Below, in pieces: positions 1 to 5,145 of a stretch of DNA of 5,145 nucleotides. The position numbers and the translations under genes are program-made. Under the pieces are notes generated by a model. It saw nothing but the letters and a program-made list of their open reading frames with translations. It made no database searches and was not told where the DNA came from. The stretch is taken from contig JAUMXJ010000038.1 of assembly GCA_030529205.1 (NCBI GenBank), positions 1-5,145 on the forward strand, read 5' to 3'. Every line of letters starts with the position of its first letter. Within the stretch, counting starts at the first letter, position 1. This DNA is from Bacillota bacterium. Its GTDB lineage: Bacteria > Bacillota > Clostridia > Peptostreptococcales > Acidaminobacteraceae.

Positions 1-1227
1 TTCAATGAAACTCGGATGCTTTTCCACCGCCCGGTCGATAAGCGGATTGCTCCCTTTCATATATGCCCCGATATTGATCAAATCCTCGGAATTGTTATAT
101 GTCGCCATAATCTCTTTAAATTTGACTGTGCTCTCCAGATGCTCCCTGCTCACAATATTCGGCATGACCCTGGACGCACTTTGCATGACGTCAATCGCGG
201 GATAATGTCCGCGTGAAGCGAGTTTACGCGACAGCATAATATGCCCGTCCAAGATTCCCCTTGCGGCATCCGAAATCGGTTCATTGAAATCATCCCCGTC
301 GACAAGGACCGTATACAATCCGGTAATCGATCCGGTATCGGAACTTCCCGCTCTCTCCAGAAGTCTCGGAAGGAGACCGAACACGGAAGGCGGATAGCCC
401 CTCGTCACAGGCGGCTCTCCGACAGCAAGCCCGATTTCTCTTTGTGCCATCGAGAATCTGGTCACGGAGTCCATCATCAACAGCACATCATTGCCCAAGT
501 CCCTGAAATACTCCGCAATTGCTGTCGCCACAAGCGCCGCTTTGACTCGAACCAAGGCGGGTTTTTCGGATGTTGCAACCACCACGACGGAACGCCTCAA
601 CCCTTCTTCGCCGAGGTCGTTCTCTATAAATTCACGAACCTCTCTACCCCTCTCTCCGACCAACGCGATCACATTGACATCGGCGGAGGTATTCCTTGCA
701 ATCATACCCAACAGAGTGGATTTTCCGACACCGGAACCCGCAAAAATACCCATTCTCTGGCCCTTTCCCACCGTCAGGAGACCGTCGATTGCACGTATCC
801 CGAGAGGCATCGGACTGGCAATTCTGTTTCGTACAAGCGGATTCGGAGGCTCATTGTGAATGGGATACTTTCTCTCCGGTTTCGGCTTCGGTCCGCCGTC
901 CATCGGATCCCCCAGACCGTCAATCACGCGTCCGAGCAGAGACCTTGTGACATCCACGATAAAACTGTGTCCGAGCGCGACAACACGCGATCCCGGACCG
1001 ATTCCCCCCATTTCGCCGAGAGGCATCAGGACAACCTTGTCATCATTAAATCCGACAACCTCTCCGAGAACTTTGCTGTTGTCCCGCAGAGAGTAGATTT
1101 CACAAACTTCTCCGATTTCCACAATCGGTCCGATGGATTCAATCATGAGTCCGACAATTTTATTCACATAGCCTGTATAGAGCACGAAACTGTTGTTTTC
1201 AACCAAATCAAAGAATTTATCAAACAT
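1..1227 (-). CDS. fliI: Flagellum-specific export ATPase FliI (3' end outside window)
   Basis: FliI is the cytoplasmic ATPase of the flagellar type III export apparatus. It is related to F1-ATPase beta subunits, forms a hexamer below the export gate, and is held in check and delivered by FliH. The visible 409 codons read without a stop. Seen: an N-terminal beta-barrel region ([14 protein letters not shown] from about residue 18), Walker A GSGVGKST at 164-171 with Lys169, the VGERGREV motif with the likely catalytic Glu192, Walker B LLMMD ending at Asp253, and the family signature [14 protein letters not shown] at 333-346. The last visible segment, [16 protein letters not shown], is typical of the FliI C-terminal domain. 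Family members are about 435-460 residues, so roughly 30 or more residues lie beyond the left edge. The start ATG at 1227 overlaps the end of fliH by 8 bases and has a GAGGAAG ribosome-binding site. F1 or virulence-type paralogues are less likely given the flagellar neighbours. No key residue is missing. Confidence 0.98.
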   Translation of the reverse strand, partial: MFDKFFDLVENNSFVLYTGYVNKIVGLMIESIGPIVEIGEVCEIYSLRDNSKVLGEVVGFNDDKVVLMPLGEMGGIGPGSRVVALGHSFIVDVTRSLLGRVIDGLGDPMDGGPKPKPERKYPIHNEPPNPLVRNRIASPMPLGIRAIDGLLTVGKGQRMGIFAGSGVGKSTLLGMIARNTSADVNVIALVGERGREVREFIENDLGEEGLRRSVVVVATSEKPALVRVKAALVATAIAEYFRDLGNDVLLMMDSVTRFSMAQREIGLAVGEPPVTRGYPPSVFGLLPRLLERAGSSDTGSITGLYTVLVDGDDFNEPISDAARGILDGHIMLSRKLASRGHYPAIDVMQSASRVMPNIVSREHLESTVKFKEIMATYNNSEDLINIGAYMKGSNPLIDRAVEKHPSFIE

Positions 1228-2008
1228 CGACTTCCTCAATCAACGAGCGGAACGCGCGTCTGACGCGTTCAAGTTGTAAATCCAGGCTGGCGTTAATCGT
1301 ACCTCTGTCGGTTTCCACAACACAGCATCCGGGTTTGAGAGTTTCATCCACCTTGATTTCAACCGTATCAATCCGCTCCTGTCCGAGCATCAGCTTGTTG
1401 CGAATGCTCTCCGACTTGTCCGCATCCGCCTCCGCAATGCGCACCACAATGTGATTGATATGTGTCAAACCGGAGACGGAGCGATGAACGAGCGTGGTGA
1501 CGAGTTCTTCATCCTCTTCTCTGATTCTGGAAATCATTCTTTGCAAGGTACGTATGACAAGAGAAATCATCTCGCTTTCAGACTTTACAAAAAGCTCCTC
1601 ACGAGCGGTGAGAAGCTCCTTTTTAATTTCCAAAAGCTCATGTTTCGCCTCTTCCAGCCTGCGCTCATAGATGTCCTGCGCTTCCAAATTCCCGGCGGAA
1701 AACCCTTCGTTATACGCCGCCCGGCGTATATCCGCAGCACGGTCATAGGCGTCGAGGATAATGTCTTCGGATGTTTTCTTTGCCGACGCTACAATTTCCT
1801 GCGCTTCTTGATCGGCATCGCTTAAAAGATTGTTGCGCTCTCTGAGCGCCTGCTGTATCGGATCCGCTTCCTCGTCCTCAAAATCGGAGGACACATCTTC
1901 TTCGCCGTCCTCAGAAATCGTTTTCGGCAGCGAAACCACAAAGTGTTCGTGATCCAGAAGTACCTGCTTCTTTTTAAAAAGCCTCGATGCATTAGACAAC
2001 CAGCTCAT
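1220..2008 (-). CDS. fliH: Flagellar assembly protein FliH, export-ATPase regulator
   Basis: FliH is the peripheral-stalk-like partner of FliI. As a dimer it binds the FliI N-terminus, restrains its ATPase activity and tethers it to the C-ring and export gate. The 262-residue product shows a short N-terminus MSWLSN, an acidic stretch at about 33-49 (11 of 17 residues Asp or Glu), a long charged helical or coiled-coil region at about 52-165 containing one GxxxG (GFSAG, 102-106), and a C-terminal domain ending in the family pattern KPGCCVVET...[14 protein letters not shown] (225-249). It overlaps fliG by 17 bases and fliI by 8. I place the start at the ATG at 2008. The GTG one codon upstream overlaps the GGAGG sequence and is less likely. 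FliH sequences diverge widely, so the identification rests on the C-terminal pattern, the coiled coil and the position between fliG and fliI. Confidence 0.94.
   Translation of the reverse strand: MSWLSNASRLFKKKQVLLDHEHFVVSLPKTISEDGEEDVSSDFEDEEADPIQQALRERNNLLSDADQEAQEIVASAKKTSEDIILDAYDRAADIRRAAYNEGFSAGNLEAQDIYERRLEEAKHELLEIKKELLTAREELFVKSESEMISLVIRTLQRMISRIREEDEELVTTLVHRSVSGLTHINHIVVRIAEADADKSESIRNKLMLGQERIDTVEIKVDETLKPGCCVVETDRGTINASLDLQLERVRRAFRSLIEEVDV
1231..1237 (-). promoter_or_regulatory. fliI ribosome-binding site inside fliH
   Basis: GAGGAAG on the minus strand lies within the last codons of fliH, with GAGG 6 bases before the fliI ATG at 1227. It supports this start and an 8-base overlap (ATGTTTGA) with fliH, a typical coupled junction. 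Confidence 0.75.
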
Positions 2009-3005
2009 CACCTCCGCCTCTGGATATTACAATTTCATTGGCCTCTTCCAATTTACGGATCACATTGACAATCTTCTGCTGTGCTTCTTCCACATCTCTA
2101 AGCCGCACAGGTCCCATAAAATCCATATCTTCCTGCAACATTTCTCTCATACGCGTGGACATATTGGCAAAAATCATATCCTTCAATTCTTCGGTTGCAG
2201 TCTTGAGTGCCACGGAGAGATCGGCATTGTCGATCTCACGAATAAACCTTTGAATCGCAACACCCTCGAGATGTACGATATCTTCGAAGACGAACATCTT
2301 CTTGCGGATTTCTTCCACAAGTTCCGCATTCTGTATTTCCAATGTTTCCAATATATATTTTTCGGTTCCCCGATCCACGGAATTCAAAATGTCGACAATG
2401 GACTGAATTCCGCCGGTGAGCGAGTAGTCCTGCGTCACAAGAGAAGACAGTTTTTTCTCCAGAACATTCTCCACCTCCTTGATGACTTCAGGAGATGTCG
2501 ATCCCATCAAGGCAATTCTCGCCGCAACATCCGCCTGTTTATTCTGAGGCAGTGCGGATAAAATCTGAGCGGCCTGATTGGGATTCAGGTACGACAAAAT
2601 AAGAGCCAAGGTCTGAGGATGTTCATTCTGAATAAAACTCAACAATTGACTTGCATCCGTCTTTTTGACAAAATCAAAGGGTTTTACCTGCAGAGAGGAG
2701 GTAAGACGATTGATGATTTCAAGCGCCTTATGAGAACCCATCGCTTTTTCAAGTACATCCTTCGCGTAATTGATCCCGCCTTCCGCAATGTACTCCTGCG
2801 CCACACAGATTTGATAGAACTCCTCCATGACCGCATCCTTGTCAGCGGGCATAATGCGCTGCATACTTGCAATTTCAAGCGTCAAAGACTCGATTTCATC
2901 TTCGTGCATGTAACTGAACAAATTTGCACTTCTCTCCGGCCCCAATGCTATTAAAAGGATTGCCGCTTTACTTTTGCCACTCAACTTATTCTTTTTACTG
3001 GACAT
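1992..3005 (-). CDS. fliG: Flagellar motor switch protein FliG
   Basis: FliG forms the upper part of the C-ring at the cytoplasmic face of the MS ring. It converts ion flow through the stator into torque and, with FliM and FliN, sets the direction of rotation. The 337-residue length is normal. Seen: an N-terminal FliF-binding domain (GKSKAAILLIALGPE, 10-24), a middle domain with the FliM-binding EHPQT motif at 128-132, a Gly-Gly hinge (198-199), the MFVF hinge at 237-240, and a C-terminal torque domain. Its charged residues Lys268, Arg285, Glu292-Asp293 and Arg301 align by eye with Lys264, Arg281, Asp288-Asp289 and Arg297 of the E. coli protein. MGPVRLRDVEEAQQKI (297-312) is a strong family signature. 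The gene starts 6 bases after fliF. Its 3' end carries the fliH start within a Gly-rich tail (RGGGDELVV). All torque residues are kept, with the Asp-to-Glu exchange conservative, so it should be functional. Confidence 0.98.
   Translation of the reverse strand: MSSKKNKLSGKSKAAILLIALGPERSANLFSYMHEDEIESLTLEIASMQRIMPADKDAVMEEFYQICVAQEYIAEGGINYAKDVLEKAMGSHKALEIINRLTSSLQVKPFDFVKKTDASQLLSFIQNEHPQTLALILSYLNPNQAAQILSALPQNKQADVAARIALMGSTSPEVIKEVENVLEKKLSSLVTQDYSLTGGIQSIVDILNSVDRGTEKYILETLEIQNAELVEEIRKKMFVFEDIVHLEGVAIQRFIREIDNADLSVALKTATEELKDMIFANMSTRMREMLQEDMDFMGPVRLRDVEEAQQKIVNVIRKLEEANEIVISRGGGDELVV
2011..2021 (-). promoter_or_regulatory. Double ribosome-binding site for fliH inside fliG
   Basis: AGAGGCGGAGG on the minus strand holds two purine-rich cores. 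AGAGG (2021-2017) lies 8 bases from the ATG at 2008, a near-ideal spacing, while GGAGG (2015-2011) lies only 2 bases away. The first core supports the ATG at 2008 as the start. The sequence also encodes the Arg-Gly-Gly of the FliG tail. Confidence 0.65.
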
Positions 3006-3007
3006 AT

Positions 3008-3014
3008 CTACCTA
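3008..3014 (-). promoter_or_regulatory. fliG ribosome-binding site overlapping the fliF stop
   Basis: TAGGTAG on the minus strand contains the fliF stop codon (TAG, 3014-3012), with its AGG 5 bases before the fliG ATG. It is a weak match to the consensus compared with the other junctions, so fliG translation probably depends on ribosomes finishing fliF. Confidence 0.6.
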
Positions 3015-4556
3015 CTCGTTGATCCACGCTCTGAGAAGAACCACTGCAGCTTCAGGGTTCTTATCGATAAACTTCTCAATATGATATTTCGGACTGCCCT
3101 TATCGTCTTTTTCACCGATTTCTCCGAGAATTTCATCTGTATTATCCTGCATTTTCTGAAGCTCGGCGAGCCTTTTCTCCTCTTCTTCTCTCGCTCGTTT
3201 TCTTCGCTTTCCAAGGATGATCAAAATCAAGACGACCAAGACGACAACCAGCGCCACGGCGATTAATGAAATCACGAGAAAAGTCTGCGCCTGTACAGCC
3301 GAATTCTCTCCGCCGACAAACACATCGTATTCGGCGGTCTTGTCCGCAAACTCCTTCCCCAATACCGAGACTTTGTTTGCAGGGGTATTGAGCGACATGG
3401 ATACCAGATTCACCAGCTCGCTCACATGCTCAGGCGTCATCGTTCCTTCAGGGAGAACCTTGGTATTGATCAGGACCGCGACACTCAACTCTTTAATTTT
3501 GACTTCCGCTTTTTCAAGTTGTTTCACCGATTCATTGATCTCATAGTTCAGTGTCTCACTCGCTTTTTCATAGACTCCGGTGTCATTCCCCTGCGTGACG
3601 GAAGTGGAGTTCGTATCCGTTCCGGGAACACCGAGTCCGGCTTCATGACTGACATTTTCTTTGATTTTGGTGGCGGAACGTATAATACCGGTACTCTCAC
3701 CCTCAACCGGCGGAGCATAGTATCTTCTCGTCTCGCTCTCTTTGTCAAAATCCAGCACGACGGAAGCCTGCACACTGACATTGCTCTCTCCGTAAATGGT
3801 CCCCAAAAAGCGAATGGTGTTCTCTCTTACCTCCCGCTCGAACAACGCTTTCATTTCCAATTGGCTGCTCGCATTAAAATCTGCACCGCTCAGACTGAAA
3901 TCATTGAGTTTATTCCCTGTTCCGGAGTCCACAATGGTGACATTGTCCGCACTCAAACCCTTTACCGCGGAACTGACCAGATTGACAATTCCGCTCACGC
4001 TTTTTTTGTCCAAATGAACACCCGGACGAAGTTTCAAAATAATCGAAGCGCGGGATTCCGCCGCACGGTTCATAAAATAATTGCTGTCTTTCGGAATTGA
4101 CAGCATGACCTGAGCAGCTTCAACAGAATCCAAAGTCTCGATGGCGCTTTTGATGTCGTTTGCCTGAGCCCTGATATACATCTGTTCCCGCGTACCGGTG
4201 GTCATGGTGAAATTGTCCGCACTGAATACATCCGCCCAGCTGATATTCCTGGACTTCAAGGATACAGCCAGTTCCATTCTGGCACGCGAAACATCTTTCT
4301 TAGGAACTTTGATAACGGACAGCCCCGCCTCATCCTGCCACGGAATTCCGAGTTGTTCCAATGTCGAGGTGATTTCTCGCGCCGATTCCGGATCAAGTCC
4401 GTTTGCGATAGCTACATACTCCGTTCGCGTCAAAAATAAAATAAGAAAAGTCAGCAAAATAATCCCTGCTGCTCCTCCTACGATTACCATTATCTTCATT
4501 GTTTTTGACAGCGAACGAAAAAAACCTGCAATGGCGTTTTTTATTCTCTCTAGCAT
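3012..4556 (-). CDS. fliF: Flagellar MS-ring protein FliF
   Basis: FliF is the membrane protein whose many copies form the MS ring, the platform for the rod, C-ring and export gate. The 514-residue product is slightly shorter than the enterobacterial protein (about 550). Seen: a cytoplasmic N-terminus, a first membrane segment at about 23-43 (VIVGGAAGIILLTFLIL), ring-building domains at about 46-215 with typical motifs (EYVAIANGL, IPWQ, RARMELA, AAQVMLSIP), and a further ring-building region at about 230-395. That region is interrupted by the low-complexity GVPGTDTNSTS loop (309-319) of the beta-collar insertion. A second membrane segment lies at about 425-448, followed by a basic then charged cytoplasmic tail. 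The C-terminal IEKFIDKNPEAAVVLLRAWINE (493-514, in part) is the FliG-binding helix region, and fliG follows after 6 bases. The ATG start at 4556 lies 10 bases after GGAGG. All expected parts are present. Confidence 0.98.
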   Translation of the reverse strand: MLERIKNAIAGFFRSLSKTMKIMVIVGGAAGIILLTFLILFLTRTEYVAIANGLDPESAREITSTLEQLGIPWQDEAGLSVIKVPKKDVSRARMELAVSLKSRNISWADVFSADNFTMTTGTREQMYIRAQANDIKSAIETLDSVEAAQVMLSIPKDSNYFMNRAAESRASIILKLRPGVHLDKKSVSGIVNLVSSAVKGLSADNVTIVDSGTGNKLNDFSLSGADFNASSQLEMKALFEREVRENTIRFLGTIYGESNVSVQASVVLDFDKESETRRYYAPPVEGESTGIIRSATKIKENVSHEAGLGVPGTDTNSTSVTQGNDTGVYEKASETLNYEINESVKQLEKAEVKIKELSVAVLINTKVLPEGTMTPEHVSELVNLVSMSLNTPANKVSVLGKEFADKTAEYDVFVGGENSAVQAQTFLVISLIAVALVVVLVVLILIILGKRRKRAREEEEKRLAELQKMQDNTDEILGEIGEKDDKGSPKYHIEKFIDKNPEAAVVLLRAWINE

Positions 4557-4566
4557 CTAACCCGAA

Positions 4567-4573
4567 CCTCCAC
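4567..4573 (-). promoter_or_regulatory. fliF ribosome-binding site
   Basis: GTGGAGG on the minus strand lies 10 bases before the fliF ATG. It sits in the 17-base spacer after the fliE stop, the longest non-coding stretch in the window. It matches the Shine-Dalgarno consensus well. The spacer is too short to hold a promoter or terminator. Confidence 0.8.
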
Positions 4574-4858
4574 CTAGAGCTGAAGTCTCATCAGTTCATT
4601 ATAGGCATTCAAGACCTTACTGATTACTTCCACAGTATAAGACAAAGCAATGTCCGCCTTGCTGGAAGCAATGGTGACATCGGCAATATTATCAATCATC
4701 CCGGCAGCAAATAATTTGTCCATTCTATCAGCTTCAAGTTGCAAGCGATTCGTTTCTTTCAGTGAATTTTCAAGAACTTTCGCAAAAGACTCACTTGCCG
4801 CCTTTACTTCGCTTTGTTTGTGAAACGTAAGGCCGGAGGATATCCCTTCAATCTTCAT
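4574..4858 (-). CDS. fliE: Flagellar hook-basal body protein FliE
   Basis: FliE is a small exported protein that sits between the MS ring/export gate and the proximal rod and is needed early for rod assembly and export of later substrates. The 94-residue length is typical (about 95-110). Seen: a polar N-terminus, a helical stretch with SFAKVLENSLKE (24-35), and a strongly conserved C-terminal half with MIDNIADVTIASSKADIALS (54-73) and VISKVLNAYNELMRLQL at the end. This pattern resembles the terminal D0 helices of rod proteins. There is no cleavable signal peptide, as expected for a substrate of the flagellar type III pathway. It begins 2 bases after the flgC stop and ends 17 bases before fliF. 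The ATG at 4858 is the only start that keeps the usual length. Confidence 0.97.
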   Translation of the reverse strand: MKIEGISSGLTFHKQSEVKAASESFAKVLENSLKETNRLQLEADRMDKLFAAGMIDNIADVTIASSKADIALSYTVEVISKVLNAYNELMRLQL

Positions 4859-4871
4859 TCCTACCTACCTA
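4859..4871 (-). promoter_or_regulatory. fliE ribosome-binding site made of three TAGG units
   Basis: Read on the minus strand, positions 4871-4860 are TAGGTAGGTAGG, followed by one A and the fliE ATG. The units encode the last residues and stop codon of flgC. The middle AGG lies 5 bases and the first 9 bases from the ATG, both usable spacings. The stop and start are 2 bases apart, so terminating ribosomes could reinitiate on fliE. Confidence 0.75.
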
Positions 4872-5145
4872 TTCCCGCAGCTTTCATCGCCATCTGCTTA
4901 GCGGTATTGATGGCGGTAATATTCGCCTCATAAGCTCTGCTTGCGGAAATCAAATTGATCATCTCGTTGACCACCTCCACATTCGGCATATGAACATACC
5001 CGTCCTTGTCGGCATCCGGATGATTCGGATTAAAAATTTTCTTAAAATCGGACTGATCTTCCACAATCGCCGCGACCTCGACTCCTCTTTGGCGTTCACT
5101 CATACTGTTTAGAATAGAGCTGAAGCTTCGAAGGTTCTGTGTTCG
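4861..5145 (-). CDS. flgC: Flagellar proximal rod protein FlgC (5' end outside window)
   Basis: FlgC is one of the axial proteins that build the proximal rod crossing the periplasm or cell wall; it is exported by the flagellar type III pathway. The last 94 residues are visible, about two thirds of a normal FlgC (135-150). Seen: the family motifs NPNHPDADKDGYVHMPNV and VVNEMINLISASRAYEANI, followed by the C-terminal D0 helix (NTAKQMAMKAAGIGR). The frame stays open from 5104 to the right edge, encoding RTQNLRSFSSILNS, which fits the FlgC middle region. The ATG at 5103 is therefore an internal methionine and not the start. The N-terminal D0 helix and true start lie to the right of the window, probably after flgB. 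The gene ends 2 bases before fliE, and its last codons form that gene's ribosome-binding site. Confidence 0.95.
   Translation of the reverse strand, partial: RTQNLRSFSSILNSMSERQRGVEVAAIVEDQSDFKKIFNPNHPDADKDGYVHMPNVEVVNEMINLISASRAYEANITAINTAKQMAMKAAGIGR

Noticed and set aside
241..1263. A 340-codon open frame on the plus strand opposite fliI.
   Set aside because: It is antisense to well-supported FliI sequence with all catalytic motifs. Its product is rich in His, Arg and Ser with no recognisable domain, as expected for a shadow frame, and no convincing ribosome-binding site was seen.
1971..1980. TTTTTAAAAA run in fliH, a possible slippage site like those known in some type III secretion genes.
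   Set aside because: In the reading frame it gives CTT TTT AAA AAG, which is not a proper X XXY YYZ slippery heptamer. No downstream structure or useful alternative frame was seen, and the run encodes an ordinary Phe-Lys-Lys-Lys stretch.
2125..2133. Glu292 in FliG where the E. coli torque domain has Asp.
   Set aside because: The exchange keeps the charge, and the surrounding QEDMDFMGPVRL pattern looks normal for Gram-positive FliG, so it is not a sign of altered function.
3590..3720. Ser/Thr/Asn/Gly-rich low-complexity stretch in the FliF product.
   Set aside because: A variable loop containing a GVPGT-like motif is normal at this point in FliF, within the beta-collar insertion.
3426..4100. 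A 224-codon open frame on the plus strand opposite fliF.
   Set aside because: It is fully antisense to FliF ring-building domains, shows no family motif, and overlaps other shadow frames on the same strand.
4557..4573. The 17-base fliE-fliF spacer as a possible internal promoter or terminator.
   Set aside because: It is too short for either and is explained by the fliF ribosome-binding site.

Overview
The window is one uninterrupted piece of a flagellar operon, with every gene on the minus strand. Read in the direction of transcription (right to left) the order is flgC (5' end outside the window) - fliE - fliF - fliG - fliH - fliI (3' end outside the window). This is the gene order of the large fla/che operon of Gram-positive bacteria. 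That order, the protein sequences (for example a FliG with the EHPQT and MGPVRLRDVEEAQ motifs and a short FliE) and the moderate base composition suggest a motile member of the Bacillota, probably of the Clostridia. The genus cannot be named from the sequence alone.

Layout: 5145-4861 proximal rod protein FlgC; 4858-4574 rod/MS-ring adapter FliE; 4556-3012 MS-ring protein FliF; 3005-1992 rotor switch protein FliG; 2008-1220 export-ATPase regulator FliH; 1227-1 export ATPase FliI. Packing is extremely tight: gaps of 2, 17 and 6 bases, then overlaps of 17 and 8 bases. No stretch is long enough to hold another gene, an RNA gene, a promoter or a terminator, so the promoter must lie to the right of the window and the transcript must continue to the left, probably into fliJ and further flagellar genes. 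Every internal start codon has a purine-rich ribosome-binding sequence inside or at the end of the preceding gene, which points to translational coupling.

Together the genes build the base of the flagellum. FliF forms the membrane ring, FliG sits on its cytoplasmic face and receives torque from the stator, FliE joins the ring to the rod, FlgC is part of the rod, and FliH/FliI deliver and energise export substrates at the cytoplasmic gate.

I found no mobile element, CRISPR array, RNA gene or undescribed system. The points worth a second look are small: a TAGG-type sequence that doubles as stop codon and ribosome-binding site at two junctions, a fliH start buried in the Gly-rich tail of fliG, and an acidic linker and lone N-terminal Trp in FliH. 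Long open frames on the plus strand are antisense shadows of these genes.
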